Shown here: one piece after another, positions 33,702 through 43,958 of the stretch
Layout: each line of letters starts with the position of its first letter
Position numbering within the stretch: the stretch's first letter is position 1
DNA from: an uncultured Bacilli bacterium
GTDB lineage: Bacteria; Bacillota_I; Bacilli_A; RFN20; DUOF01
Direction of reading: 5' to 3'
NCBI GenBank assembly: GCA_944363575.1
Contig: CALVUJ010000009.1
Span: 1-47,483, forward strand
Length of the DNA stretch: 47,483 bases
The notes under the pieces: model-generated
The model's database searches: none
Seen by the model: the letters and a program-made list of their open reading frames with translations, nothing else
What the model was told of the DNA's origin: nothing
Translations under genes and position numbers: made by a program

Positions 33702-36326
33702 TTACTTATTTCTAATTGCAGCTTGAGCAGCAGCTAATCTAGCAATAGGAACTCTAAATGGAGAACAAGAAACGTAACTTAATCCAGTACGATGGAAGAA
33801 ATCAATTGAAGAAGGATCTCCACCATGTTCACCACATACTCCAAGTTTAATATCAGGACGAGTTGTTTTTCCTTTATTAACAGCTATTTCTACTAATTTA
33901 CCAGTACCCTCTTGATCAAATCTTTGGAAAGGATCATTTAAATAAATTTTCTTATCATAATAATCTTTTAAGAATTTACCTGCATCATCTCTAGAAAAAC
34001 CGAATGTCATTTGTGTTAAGTCGTTAGTACCAAATGAGAAGAATTCTGCTTCTTTAGCAATTTCATCAGCATTTACACAAGCACGAGGTAACTCAATCAT
34101 CGTACCAACCTTATACTTCATATTTAAACCACTATTTTTAATTAATTCATCAGCAGTGCTTACTACAATTTTCTTAACATATTCTAATTCTTTTAATTCT
34201 CCTACTAAAGGAATCATAATTTCAGGAACAATGTTATACCCACATTCTTTAGTTACATTAATAGCAGCTTCAATAACAGCCTTCGTTTGCATTACAGCAA
34301 TTTCTGGATAAGAAACAGCTAAACGACAACCTCTATGTCCCATCATTGGGTTAAATTCATGTAAAGAAGCAATTACTTCTTTTAATTCATCAGTAGTTAT
34401 ATTTAATTCTTTAGCAATAGCTATAATATCTTTTTCTTCTGTTGGTAAAAATTCATGAAGAGGAGGATCCAAATATCTAATAGTAACTGGAGCACCTTCC
34501 ATTGCTTTAAACAAACCTTCAAAATCACTTCTTTGCATTGGAAGCAATTTAGCTAAAGCCTTTTCTCTTTGCTCAACTGTTTTAGCAACAATCATCTCTC
34601 TCATTGATTTGATACGATCTGCATCAAAGAACATATGTTCAGTTCTACATAAACCGATACCTTCTGCACCAAAGTCTTTTGCTTGTTTAGCATCTCTAGG
34701 AGTATCAGCATTAGTTCTAACACCTAGCTTTTTAAACTCATTAGACCAAGTCATAATTCTTTCAAAGTTACCACTAATAGTAGCAGGAACTGTTGCAATT
34801 TGTCCTAAATAAATATTACCAGTAGAACCATCTAAAGAAATATAATCTCCTTCTTTAATAGTTTCTCCATGTAATGTAAAGTATTTTTTATCTTCATGCA
34901 TAGCAATGTCACCACAACCTGCAACACAACAAGTACCCATACCTCTAGCTACAACGGCAGCATGTGAAGTCATACCACCACGAACAGTAAGAACGCCTTC
35001 AGCAACATGCATACCTTCAATATCTTCAGGTGAAGTTTCAAGTCTTACTAAAACAACTTTATGGCCTTTATTTTTCCATTCAACAGCAGATTCAGCTGTA
35101 AATACTACTTGACCACAAGCAGCCCCAGGAGAAGCAGGCAAAGCAGTAGCTAAAGGTTTTGTTGATTTTAGAAGTTTAGCATCAAAAGTTGGATGAAGTA
35201 AATTGTCTAATTGTTTAGGTTCAATTTGCATCAAAGCTTCTTCTTTAGTAACTAAACCTTCATCATACATATCACATGCTACCTGTAAAGCAGCTTGTGC
35301 TGTTCTTTTACCATTTCTAGTTTGTAACATATAAAGTTTATTCTTTTCAATAGTAAACTCCATATCTTGCATATTCTTATAATGTTTTTCTAACTTCTTA
35401 GCAGTATCTATAAATTGTGCATAAACATCAGGCATTACATCTTTAAGTTGAGACATATTCATAGGAGTACGAACACCTGCTACAACATCTTCACCTTGAG
35501 CATTAATTAAGAACTCACCATATATTTTATTTTCACCAGTTGATGGGTTTCTTGAAAAAGCAACACCAGTAGCACAATCATTACCCATGTTACCAAACAC
35601 CATCATTTGAACATTAACAGCAGTACCCCATTCATGAGGAATTTCATTCATTTGACGATAATAAATAGCACGTGGATTATTCCATGACCTAAATACAGCT
35701 TCAGCTGCAGTTAACAATTGTTTCTTAGGATCAGTTGGGAAATCTTCCCTTTTAGCTTCTTTATAATAAGCCTTAAACTTAGCAACTAATTCCTTCAAAT
35801 CTTCAGCAGTTAATTCATTGTCCAATTTAACGCCTCTATTTTCTTTCATTTCATCAATAATTCTTTCAAAACTACTCTTAGGCAAATTGATAACAACATC
35901 ACTGTACATTTGAATAAATCTTCTATATGAATCATAAGCAAATTTTTCATTTCCAGTTAACTTAATCAAAGATTGTACAATTTCATCGTTAATACCTAAA
36001 TTTAAAACAGTATCCATCATACCAGGCATAGATACTCTAGCACCACTTCTAACAGACAATAGAAGAGGATTATTAGGATCTCCTAATTTTTTACCTACAC
36101 TTTTTTCAAATTTTTCTAATGTATCAAAAATTTCTTTTTGAATATCAGGATGTAAAGTTTCGTTATCTTCATAATAACGCAAACAAGCCTCTGTAGTAAC
36201 TGTAAAGCCACCAGGAACAGGTAAGCCTAAATTAGTCATTTCAGCAAGGCCAGCACCTTTACCCCCTAGAAGATTACGCATTGAAGCATTACCTTCATTA
36301 AATAAATATACATACTTCTTACTCAT
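33702..36326 (-). CDS. ppdK: Pyruvate, phosphate dikinase
   Basis: 874 residues from ATG 36326 (GAAAGGGG site); the frame stays open 26 codons further upstream but without a matching start context. It converts PEP, AMP and PPi to pyruvate, ATP and Pi, reversibly. The N-terminal ATP-grasp part begins LFNEGNASMRNLLGGKGAGL. The swivelling phosphohistidine domain has GGMTSHAAVVARGMG with the catalytic His. The C-terminal PEP-binding TIM barrel carries GIGLCRTEHMF, FGTNDLTQMTFGFSRDD and GVCGEHGG. PPDK suits a PPi-based anaerobic glycolysis. Confidence 0.98.
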   Translation of the reverse strand: MSKKYVYLFNEGNASMRNLLGGKGAGLAEMTNLGLPVPGGFTVTTEACLRYYEDNETLHPDIQKEIFDTLEKFEKSVGKKLGDPNNPLLLSVRSGARVSMPGMMDTVLNLGINDEIVQSLIKLTGNEKFAYDSYRRFIQMYSDVVINLPKSSFERIIDEMKENRGVKLDNELTAEDLKELVAKFKAYYKEAKREDFPTDPKKQLLTAAEAVFRSWNNPRAIYYRQMNEIPHEWGTAVNVQMMVFGNMGNDCATGVAFSRNPSTGENKIYGEFLINAQGEDVVAGVRTPMNMSQLKDVMPDVYAQFIDTAKKLEKHYKNMQDMEFTIEKNKLYMLQTRNGKRTAQAALQVACDMYDEGLVTKEEALMQIEPKQLDNLLHPTFDAKLLKSTKPLATALPASPGAACGQVVFTAESAVEWKNKGHKVVLVRLETSPEDIEGMHVAEGVLTVRGGMTSHAAVVARGMGTCCVAGCGDIAMHEDKKYFTLHGETIKEGDYISLDGSTGNIYLGQIATVPATISGNFERIMTWSNEFKKLGVRTNADTPRDAKQAKDFGAEGIGLCRTEHMFFDADRIKSMREMIVAKTVEQREKALAKLLPMQRSDFEGLFKAMEGAPVTIRYLDPPLHEFLPTEEKDIIAIAKELNITTDELKEVIASLHEFNPMMGHRGCRLAVSYPEIAVMQTKAVIEAAINVTKECGYNIVPEIMIPLVGELKELEYVKKIVVSTADELIKNSGLNMKYKVGTMIELPRACVNADEIAKEAEFFSFGTNDLTQMTFGFSRDDAGKFLKDYYDKKIYLNDPFQRFDQEGTGKLVEIAVNKGKTTRPDIKLGVCGEHGGDPSSIDFFHRTGLSYVSCSPFRVPIARLAAAQAAIRNK

Positions 36327-36546
36327 ATTTTTCCCCTTTCGTACCCACATATTATATATTTTATTCCATTTTTTAACAATAAAACGCATAAGAAATAAAT
36401 ACATATAATCAAAAAAAATCCAAATTCTAAAATAACAGAATTATAACCTAATCAAATAAAGTTAATTATAAATTAAAAAGTTCAAAATTTACAATTATAA
36501 AAACCTTTTAATCTGCGAATAATAATTAATGGAAAGGAGAAAAAAT

Positions 36547-37881
36547 ATGAAAAAAATAAAAGCATTATTATGTGCAATGTTTCTAGTAATTAGTAGTGTT
36601 ATTATTAGTGCATGTGGGAAAGACACAAAAACGTTTGATTCTAGTAAATTTACTATTACAAATACAGAACATGACTATGATGGAGAAAATCATAAATTTA
36701 ATGTTGGGTATGAAGACTTAGAAATTAATGTTGCATATTCACTTGATGGTAAAACTTTTACAAATGATTTTGGTGTAAAAGAAGTTGGAGAATATCAAAT
36801 TTACTATAAAGTAACTTATGAAGGATATGAAGAATATACGGGTAATGCTAAGTTTATAGTTAGAGGCGTTTCTTTAACAAATGAAACAACTACTACGTCA
36901 TATGCGGATTTTAAAGCAGCTTATGACAATGTTAAAAGTTCAAATATAGAAACTTTAATTACTATTAAATTATATGAAAATTCTACATATGATCAAAATA
37001 TGAGTATTACAAATAAAAATGTAGTAGTAGATTTAAACAACTATGAATTAAATGTTGATGGAACAACAACTGAAATTGTTGAAGAAGAAAATAAATCAGC
37101 AAGTTTAACAATTAAAAATGGTAATTTAAATTACAATTTGGGATTAGCTCAAGGAACAATCACTGAAGGAATAATCGCAGCATATCACATTAATGAAGGA
37201 GCATCTATGACTCTAGAATCAGTTAATATGGTAACGGATTCAACTGCTTTATATCCAGAAGGAAATGCTGAAAAATTAAAGGTTGTTAGTTCTAAAATTG
37301 AAGCAAACGTATATGCAGTTACAACAAATGCTAATCAACTTCAAAATATTGAATATCCAGCAGTAATTGAACTTGTAAACTCGGAGTTTGTTACAAACGG
37401 ACGTATTTATGACTCTACAGACGGAGTTGTTATAGATAACGATGATGCTACAATTTTAATTAACGTTCCTATAACAGTAACAATCACAAACAGTAAAATT
37501 AGTGGAAACAGACAAGCTGTTATTGCTAGAAGTGGAACGATAACTATTACTGATAGTGAAATTACTTTCTCAGGAAAGTGGCTAACAGATAAAACCGATA
37601 GTTATTTAACCAAAAAATGGGATTCAGGAAATGAAGTTGTCAGTGCTGCTGTTGTCGTAGGAGATAGGTCTGAAGGTGTATATGTGTATGATAAAACCAC
37701 AACCTTAAAGATTACAAATAGTAAAATCTCTGCAGAAGGTTATATGGCGGTTTATGCTTACTATGAAGGAGCAGATGCAGATTCTGTAGTAGTAACCATG
37801 GATAACACACAATATACCGGATCTTTAATAAACAAAAATGCCGACTTTAAAAAAGACAATGTCGCAGTAACAACTGATTAA
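36547..37881 (+). CDS. Envelope lipoprotein with beta-helix-like repeats
   Basis: 444 residues from ATG 36547 (GGAAAGGAG site). The lipobox IISAC is near residue 22. Residues 30-110 look like an immunoglobulin-like beta domain (DYDGENHKFNVGYEDLEINV, YQIYYKVTYEGYEEYTGNAKF). The remainder has short beta-rich repeats such as SASLTIKNGNLNY, LKVVSSKIEANVYAV, TVTITNSKISGNRQAV, TITITDSEITFS and LKITNSKISAEGYMA, typical of a right-handed parallel beta-helix. Such folds bind carbohydrate or act as adhesins; the ligand is not readable. It stands alone between ppdK and malQ. Confidence 0.75.
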   Translation: MKKIKALLCAMFLVISSVIISACGKDTKTFDSSKFTITNTEHDYDGENHKFNVGYEDLEINVAYSLDGKTFTNDFGVKEVGEYQIYYKVTYEGYEEYTGNAKFIVRGVSLTNETTTTSYADFKAAYDNVKSSNIETLITIKLYENSTYDQNMSITNKNVVVDLNNYELNVDGTTTEIVEEENKSASLTIKNGNLNYNLGLAQGTITEGIIAAYHINEGASMTLESVNMVTDSTALYPEGNAEKLKVVSSKIEANVYAVTTNANQLQNIEYPAVIELVNSEFVTNGRIYDSTDGVVIDNDDATILINVPITVTITNSKISGNRQAVIARSGTITITDSEITFSGKWLTDKTDSYLTKKWDSGNEVVSAAVVVGDRSEGVYVYDKTTTLKITNSKISAEGYMAVYAYYEGADADSVVVTMDNTQYTGSLINKNADFKKDNVAVTTD

Positions 37882-37913
37882 GTAAACAAAATTATCTTAA
37901 TTAAATAGAAAAT

Positions 37914-37947
37914 AAAAAAGAGAAAGTTCGTTTTTTTTCTCTTTTTT
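37914..37947. terminator. Bidirectional terminator between lipoprotein and malQ
   Basis: AAAAAAGAGAAA ... TTTCTCTTTTTT hairpin around GTTCGTT. Serves both convergent genes. Confidence 0.75.
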
Positions 37948-37959
37948 CATGTTAATAAA

Positions 37960-39435
37960 TTAAACCCTATTATTTTTCTTATTTAACTTATAATATTTAT
38001 TTTTTAATTTAAATAATTCTTTAAAAGAAACAAGCCTAAAAGACCAATTTTTATCATTTGTTTTAGAAGGAATATTTAATCTATATTCATCATTCAACTT
38101 TAACATATCACATGCATTTATTACAACTAAATTAGATTTTGAATTAAAGAGTCCTCTAATCAAAAGATTCTCTACTTTTTCTTCTTTAAATCTAAAACAA
38201 TGCCTAATATAATCAATATCCGTTTCATCTAAAGAATCTACAAAACCTTTAAGCGTTTGATTATCATGTGTACCAATATAACAAACACTATTAGGAATAT
38301 GATTTTTAGGTAAATAAGGATTACTTTTTTTACCATTGAAAGCAAACTGTAAAATTTTCATCCCAGGATAGCCACACTCTTCAATTAAAAGTTTTACTTT
38401 TTTAGTAATAATTCCTAAATCTTCAGCAATAATCTCAACATCAGGACATTTCCCTTTAATCACCTTAAAAAAATCAACCCCTGGGCCCTCTATCCATTTT
38501 CCTTTCATAGCATCATTTTTACCATATTTAATTGCATAAAACGACTCAAAGCCCCTAAAATGATCTATCCTAACAATCTTACAATATTTACTAATGTGTT
38601 TAACTCTTTGAACCCACCACGCATAATTATCTTTTTTCATCTCATCATAATTATAAAGTGGATTACCCCATAATTGCCCAGTTTTACTAAAATAATCAGG
38701 AGGAACACCTGCTACCAATTTAGGATTATATTCACCATCAAACAAAAATAAATTAACATTAGACCATACATCACTACTATCCATGGAAACATAAATTGGT
38801 AAATCACCAATAAACTTAATTTCTTTACTATCCATATATTTTATCAAATTATTAAGTTGCTTATAAAAAACATACTGAATAAAACGATAAAACTCAACTT
38901 TATCTTTTAATAAATTACGATAATGAACTAAAGCTTTTTCTTCTCTCCTTTTAATATCTTCAGGCCAATATAAAAAACTACATCCATTTAAATAATCTTT
39001 AATAGCCATAAATAAACAATAATCATCTAACCAATAACTATTCTCTTCACTAAATTTATTAATTTCTTTTTCTAAAGAAAAATATCCCTTTTTATAAGCT
39101 TTATATAATATTTTAAACTTCTCTTGATATAGTAGCCCATAATCTACAAAATCATTATCAACATACTTATATTTACTTAAATCATAACTAGATAACAAGC
39201 CTTCCTTTTTTAATTCTTTTAAATCAATAAAATAAGGATTGCCTGCGAAAGTAGAAAAAGATTGATATGGAGAGTTACCAAACCCAGTAGGATTAAAAGG
39301 CAAAATTTGCCAATAAGAAAAACCACAATCCTTTAAAAAATCAACAAATTTATAAGCCTCTTTTCCTAAAGTGCCAATTCCATATTTAGATGGTAAGGAA
39401 GAGATACTAAGAAAAATAGCACTACTCCGTTTCAT
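37960..39435 (-). CDS. malQ: 4-alpha-glucanotransferase (GH77, amylomaltase)
   Basis: 491 residues. The N-terminus (LPSKYGIGTLGKEAYKFVDF, YWQILPFNPTGFGNSPYQS) and the catalytic landmarks IVRIDHFRGF (nucleophile Asp), IIAEDLGII (acid/base Glu) and GTHDNQTLKGF are typical GH77. The enzyme transfers maltodextrin segments in glycogen or maltodextrin use. Its start lies inside the 3' end of whiA (14-bp overlap), with the AGGAGG ribosome site in whiA. Confidence 0.95.
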   Translation of the reverse strand: MKRSSAIFLSISSLPSKYGIGTLGKEAYKFVDFLKDCGFSYWQILPFNPTGFGNSPYQSFSTFAGNPYFIDLKELKKEGLLSSYDLSKYKYVDNDFVDYGLLYQEKFKILYKAYKKGYFSLEKEINKFSEENSYWLDDYCLFMAIKDYLNGCSFLYWPEDIKRREEKALVHYRNLLKDKVEFYRFIQYVFYKQLNNLIKYMDSKEIKFIGDLPIYVSMDSSDVWSNVNLFLFDGEYNPKLVAGVPPDYFSKTGQLWGNPLYNYDEMKKDNYAWWVQRVKHISKYCKIVRIDHFRGFESFYAIKYGKNDAMKGKWIEGPGVDFFKVIKGKCPDVEIIAEDLGIITKKVKLLIEECGYPGMKILQFAFNGKKSNPYLPKNHIPNSVCYIGTHDNQTLKGFVDSLDETDIDYIRHCFRFKEEKVENLLIRGLFNSKSNLVVINACDMLKLNDEYRLNIPSKTNDKNWSFRLVSFKELFKLKNKYYKLNKKNNRV

Positions 39436-40375
39436 TTTTTTCCTCCTTTATTTCACTAGCAATTTGCTTAATTTTTCTAATACGATGATTAACCCCAGAT
39501 TTACTAATAGGTTTATTATATTTTTGCATATATAAATCAGCAATTTCTTGTAAATTAATTTCAGGATTATTTAATCTAATATCAATAATTTTTTTATCCT
39601 TATCATCTAATAAATATTCTTTATTGTTTTTAATAATTAGATTAATAGCTTCTAATTGCTCTTTTGCAGAATTTAAAGTTTTTACTTCATTAGATATTTC
39701 ACAAATATTTAACCTATTATTAGAATTCCAATAATCTTTATTAATTCTCTCTTCTTCAAACTCTAAAACACCAACTTGTGAATTAATAATTCTCAAAAAG
39801 TCTGATATTTCTTCAGATCGTTTTAAGTAGACAACATATTTGTTTCTTCTTTTTATTATTTTAGGATTAAGGTTGAATTTTATAATAAGTTTTTGTAAAA
39901 ATTCGGCATGTTTCAATGTGTTAGTAGATATTTCTAAATGATAGTTCTTTGATGAAGGATTGTTAATACTTCCATTAGCTAAAAAGCATCCTGCTAAATA
40001 TGCTCTTTTTTCATTTTCTTTAACTAATATTTTACTAGATGGCAAACAATCTAAATTACCTTCTTTAAATATTTCTAAATCATTTAAAATGTTTAATCCA
40101 TTGTTTCTAATTTGAGCGATATAAACATTATTTTTATTTAATTTATTTTTCTTAGAAACTAAAAGTCTACAATCAATATGATACATCTCTTGAATAATCA
40201 AAAATATCAATTTAGCAATTTTAGCATTCTCTGTACGCACATTAATAACAAAACTATCTTTAGTAACACTAAGAGTGCCATTTACTTTTATTAATGAAGA
40301 AAGTAAAGCTTTCTTTTCACTCAAAGAGTATTCATAACGAACAATTTCATTTTTAATATCCATCGAAAAAGACAT
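39422..40375 (-). CDS. whiA: WhiA sporulation/cell-division regulator
   Basis: 317 residues. The N-terminal LAGLIDADG-like fold includes AYLAGCFLANGSINNPSSKNYHLEI, followed by the C-terminal helix-turn-helix domain (INLQEIADLYMQKYNKPISKSGVNHRIRKI). WhiA is a DNA-binding protein conserved in Gram-positives, including those that do not sporulate. The usual partners yvcJ and yvcK are not adjacent; malQ follows instead. AGGGGTG ribosome site. Confidence 0.95.
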   Translation of the reverse strand: MSFSMDIKNEIVRYEYSLSEKKALLSSLIKVNGTLSVTKDSFVINVRTENAKIAKLIFLIIQEMYHIDCRLLVSKKNKLNKNNVYIAQIRNNGLNILNDLEIFKEGNLDCLPSSKILVKENEKRAYLAGCFLANGSINNPSSKNYHLEISTNTLKHAEFLQKLIIKFNLNPKIIKRRNKYVVYLKRSEEISDFLRIINSQVGVLEFEEERINKDYWNSNNRLNICEISNEVKTLNSAKEQLEAINLIIKNNKEYLLDDKDKKIIDIRLNNPEINLQEIADLYMQKYNKPISKSGVNHRIRKIKQIASEIKEEKNETE

Positions 40376-40487
40376 ACAAACACCCCTTTAATACTTACAA
40401 TTTTAACATAAAACAAAAAAATAAACTTCAAATAGTGTAAAAACTAATTAAATAATTTATAATCAAAGTATATTAGGAGGAATAATT

Positions 40488-41024
40488 ATGGAAAGAATTG
40501 AAATACAAGAGATTATAGATGTGTGTGAAGAGGGAAATTCTGAATATTTAAAGTTGTATAGGCCTTTATTAGGCTATGATGATGAAGTAATTTTATATAG
40601 AGGTATAGACGATAGTATGGAAGGGACATTAAATGAGATAGAAGCTAAAGTTGGTATTGTCACTCCTGCAGATTTTTTGCAAATTTATTTACTTGCTAAT
40701 GGAGGAAGATATTTTGATGTTACTCTATATTATTTAACAAATGATAAAGAAGATAAAAAAGGTTTATATTATAATAACTTTAATAGTAGTTTAAGGAGTG
40801 AATATAATATACCTGATAATACGATAATAATTGGAGAGACTACCGATAATGAACTTATTTTAGTAGGAATAGATGAGGAAAATTATTACTATTATTTTAC
40901 ATGGGATAAAGAAACTAAAGAAATGAATGTAGATTATAATTATTTGGTAGAAATTCTTGCATATGAAATAGATTATCATACACAAGCATTTAGTATAGAT
41001 GAAAATGTAGAAGAGGAATCTTAG
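40488..41024 (+). CDS. SMI1/KNR4 (SUKH) family protein
   Basis: 178 residues. The SUKH core is visible: IEAKVGIVTPADFLQIYLLANGG (the family's ELG-PxDYxxFLxxxNGG equivalent), ending with DYHTQAF. SUKH proteins often act as immunity proteins against polymorphic toxins. No toxin gene is visible next to it. AGGAGG ribosome site, and a terminator that overlaps the stop codon. Confidence 0.85.
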   Translation: MERIEIQEIIDVCEEGNSEYLKLYRPLLGYDDEVILYRGIDDSMEGTLNEIEAKVGIVTPADFLQIYLLANGGRYFDVTLYYLTNDKEDKKGLYYNNFNSSLRSEYNIPDNTIIIGETTDNELILVGIDEENYYYYFTWDKETKEMNVDYNYLVEILAYEIDYHTQAFSIDENVEEES

Positions 41025-41041
41025 TATAAGATTCTTTTTTT
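41016..41041 (+). terminator. Terminator of SUKH gene
   Basis: GAATCTT / AAGATTC stem, loop AGTAT containing part of the stop codon, then seven T. Confidence 0.85.
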
Positions 41042-41210
41042 ATTTTGAATATTGGTATCTTGCATAGCTATAATTAAAAAGTATTTTTTTTATTTACAAA
41101 ATTGCAGAAATATACTTGATTTTATTGGTGCTTTTAATATGCTTATATTAATGTCATTAATTGTTGATGGTGCTGAGACTATGAAATTGAAGAAGGTGTA
41201 TGTGATATAA

Positions 41211-42245
41211 ATGAGTAAATATTATGATAATGTTAGTAAAGAAATAAAAGATTATTTTAAAATTTTAGAGCCTGATTTTCCAGAATGGTTAAACGACTAC
41301 ATAGATACAAAAGAATTATTATTGCAACAATATATCAGTGTTACTTGTGGTACTATATACTCTGATTTATTTGAAAGTGATTTTTTCTTTTCAAGTTTAG
41401 ACCACTCTGTAGCGGTTGCTCTAATTGTGTGGCATTTTACACATGACAAAAAACAAACTTTATCTGGGTTATTTCATGACATATCCACACCAGTATTTAA
41501 ACATTGTGTAGACTTTCTAAATGGAGATTATGTGATACAAGAGTCAACAGAAGATTTAACCACAGAAACAATTGAAAATTCTAAAGAAATAATGACCCTA
41601 TTAAAAAGAGATAAAATTAATATAGAAGAAGTAGATAATTATCACTTATATCCAATTGCAGATAATGATACTCCAAAACTATGTGCTGACAGATTAGAGT
41701 ATTCTCTTTCAAATTCTTTGTTTACGTATAAATTGTTAGATTTTGAAAGTATTAAAGAAATTTATAATGATATAGAGATTCAATTGAATGAAGAAAATGA
41801 AATAGAACTGGGTTTTAGGACTAAAAAAATAGCTAGAAATTTTGTAAAAGTTACAAGCAGATTATCTATTATATATCGTGATGATAGAACTAGATATTCT
41901 ATGCAGTTACTAGCGGATATTTTAAAAAGATTAAGTAATGAAAATAAAATATCTAAAAAAGATTTATATGAATTAAAAGAAAGTGATGTAATCAATATTA
42001 TAGAAAATTCTAAATATAATAAAATATTTAATATTTGGAAAAATGCTAAGAAAGTAAAAATATCAAAAGTAGAACCTAAAGATGTTTATTATGTACATCA
42101 CGGGGCAAAAATTAGATATATTGATCCATTATTTAATGGTAAAAGAATTTCTAAATGTTGTAAAGTTGCCAATAGATTGATAGAAAGCAATTTAGCCTAT
42201 GACATGAACAATTATGTGTATTTGGATTTTAATTTTGATGAATAG
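41211..42245 (+). CDS. HD-domain hydrolase-like protein
   Basis: 344 residues. His65 (SLDHSVAVALIVWHF), His89-Asp90 (LSGLFHDIS) and Asp160 (KLCADRLEYSL) supply the H...HD...D metal set of HD-domain phosphohydrolases. The C-terminal 130 residues match nothing I recognise. Substrate unknown; candidates are nucleotides or cyclic nucleotides. Only a weak ribosome site precedes the ATG. It stands alone in the accessory stretch after the SUKH gene, and no clear terminator follows. Confidence 0.8.
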   Translation: MSKYYDNVSKEIKDYFKILEPDFPEWLNDYIDTKELLLQQYISVTCGTIYSDLFESDFFFSSLDHSVAVALIVWHFTHDKKQTLSGLFHDISTPVFKHCVDFLNGDYVIQESTEDLTTETIENSKEIMTLLKRDKINIEEVDNYHLYPIADNDTPKLCADRLEYSLSNSLFTYKLLDFESIKEIYNDIEIQLNEENEIELGFRTKKIARNFVKVTSRLSIIYRDDRTRYSMQLLADILKRLSNENKISKKDLYELKESDVINIIENSKYNKIFNIWKNAKKVKISKVEPKDVYYVHHGAKIRYIDPLFNGKRISKCCKVANRLIESNLAYDMNNYVYLDFNFDE

Positions 42246-42545
42246 AGGAACTACGGGAATTTCCCATAACAAAATTTATAAAGAGTATAAATTCATAGTG
42301 CTGGATGTTGATAAAATTTGGTTTTGCCCATACACATTTTTAGTCGTATATTAATTTTTTTAACTTTTGAGTCGAATTTTTATCATTTTTAACATAACAA
42401 TTTATTAAAAATTCTACCTTTTCTTATGTTTCATTACCAACTGAAAAAAGATAATTATTAAGTTTATTGTCTATTAAATGTTTATTATAAAGATGTTCCT
42501 TATTTTTTTGATAACCTAATTTTAATAAATTATATAGTTTTATAC
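42246..42545. other. Non-coding AT-rich gap after the HD-domain gene
   Basis: No convincing reading frame on either strand. A small palindrome GGGAATTTCCC lies near 42256-42266 just after the stop codon; it lacks a T tail. Nothing else is recognisable until the tRNA-Gly terminator. Confidence 0.4.
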
Positions 42546-42581
42546 AAAATAAAAACTTACGAACTTTATAGGCTCGTAAGT
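42546..42581 (-). terminator. Terminator of tRNA-Gly
   Basis: On the minus strand ACTTACGA (42581-42574), an 11-nt loop, TCGTAAGT (42562-42555), then a T-rich tail. Confidence 0.8.
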
Positions 42582-42591
42582 TGTCTTCAAA

Positions 42592-42665
42592 TGGAGCAGA
42601 TGAGGGGAATCGAACCCCCATAGCAACCTTGGCAAGGTTGTGTTCTACCACTGAACTACATCTGC
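42592..42665 (-). tRNA. tRNA-Gly (GCC)
   Basis: On the minus strand GCAGATG acceptor 5' arm, D-arm TTCAGTGGTAGAA, anticodon stem CAACC-loop TTGCCAA-GGTTG with anticodon GCC, T-arm GGGGGTTCGATTCCCC, acceptor 3' arm CATCTGC-T and encoded CCA. All stems pair. Confidence 0.97.
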
Positions 42666-42700
42666 ATGCCTAGTTATTATATATGATATGCAACTTGATT

Positions 42701-43745
42701 TCAATATATTTTTCCTTTTTTTAAATTTTCTTTATTTAGACTTTCATACAAAGTATAAATAATATTATCATCTTTTTTTACATATCCACTTTTTTTAAAC
42801 ATAAAAAGATTATTAAAAAAATAATTTGGGAAATCAAAATGTTCACATAAACGTAGCCCAGTCAATAAAAATTTATTAGTAATATTAGTTTGAATGCTAT
42901 CAACTTTATTTGTATCATCGTTACGAGAAGAAAAAACACCTACTCTATTCATATAACGTAGAGGAGAATAATCATTCATAGAAAAATTACTTATTTCCGG
43001 TAAGGAAGCTATAAATAGAGTAAGGGTAGCCAAAAAATTAGGCGAAATATCTTTTATGCTTTCTGTATTATCTGTTCTTTCAATATCATTTAATCCCTTA
43101 TCTAATTTTCTAAAGTAGCGATCAAGTATTTTAGATAATTCATTTTTTTCAATGTTTTTATTATTTTGAATGGCCATAATGTGGCAAACTTTATTAGCAA
43201 TATAATAATAAATTTTTGGAGAGTTAACTTCATCATTACCCGATTTAAAAATAAAACATTTTTTTACAGGAGCTTCCATACTAGCAAGATTTTTAGAAAG
43301 TGTTTCATATATTTCAATTTCTTTTCCCTTAATATTAATCTTTCCAACAAGTTTCTTTAAACTGAAGTCATAGTTAGTGGAATATGCTTCGGTCATTTTA
43401 GATAAATATTCCAAAGGATAATTAAAATCAGTTTCATTCATGTTAGAAAACAAAGACATTAATAAATATCTCTTAAACTGATAATTATCCAAATTATAAT
43501 AATCCTTATCATTTTCATGAAACTTTTCCATTAAATCCAATAAAAGTCCTAGTCTATTTATAAATGAAGAATAATTAGATATTTTCAAAATAGGTACACT
43601 ATCATTAGCAACCATACGTTGACCTTCAATATCTTAATTTAAAGAAAAATGAAAATCTACTACCTGACCATCTTTAAACTTTATCAATAAAGAATTACTG
43701 ATGGTATCTTTGATAAATTCTTTAAAAAAAATCATCAAACTTCAT
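42701..43745 (-). pseudogene. Disrupted gene of unknown function (T8 frameshift and in-frame TAA)
   Basis: A 304-codon open frame (ATG 43615 to 42701) has no recognised domain; it is mostly helical with KKCFIFKSGNDEVN and PLRYMNRVGVF. Upstream in the same frame lies coding-like sequence (KEFIKDTISNSLLIKFKDGQ, then VVDFHFSLN), ending in TAA at 43636-43634 and followed by DIEGQR and the 304-codon frame. The best ribosome site (AGGAAAGGTG) serves ATG 43745, whose frame MKFDDFF joins this sequence only if a run of eight T is seven. The simplest reading is one ancestral gene with two lesions. Alternatively the 304-codon frame is still translated from ATG 43615, with a weak GAAGGT site. Confidence 0.55.
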
Positions 43746-43882
43746 ATACACCTTTCCTCAACTTCAACAAAAATATTATACCTAATATTTCTAAATTTAT
43801 TTATCTTTATACATAGCAAATTAAGAAAATGATTCACACACATATATACAAATTTAGTACACCTACTATTAAAAATTAAGTA

Positions 43883-43958
43883 TGGTGGATCTTACAAGAC
43901 TCGAACTTGTGACCCCTTGCACGTCAAGCAAGTGCTCTACCAACTGAGCTAAAGATCC
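43883..43958 (-). tRNA. tRNA-Val (GAC)
   Basis: On the minus strand GGATCTT acceptor arm, D-arm AGCTCAGTTGGTAGAGC, anticodon stem CTTGC-loop TTGACGT-GCAAG with anticodon GAC, variable loop, T-arm ACAAGTTCGAGTCTTGT, AAGATCC and encoded ACCA end. All stems pair. Confidence 0.96.

Noticed and set aside
34609-35112. Plus-strand frames inside ppdK
   Set aside because: Antisense shadows of a strongly conserved minus-strand gene.
42424-42651. Minus-strand 75-codon frame
   Set aside because: It overlaps the tRNA-Gly gene and its terminator, so it is not coding.
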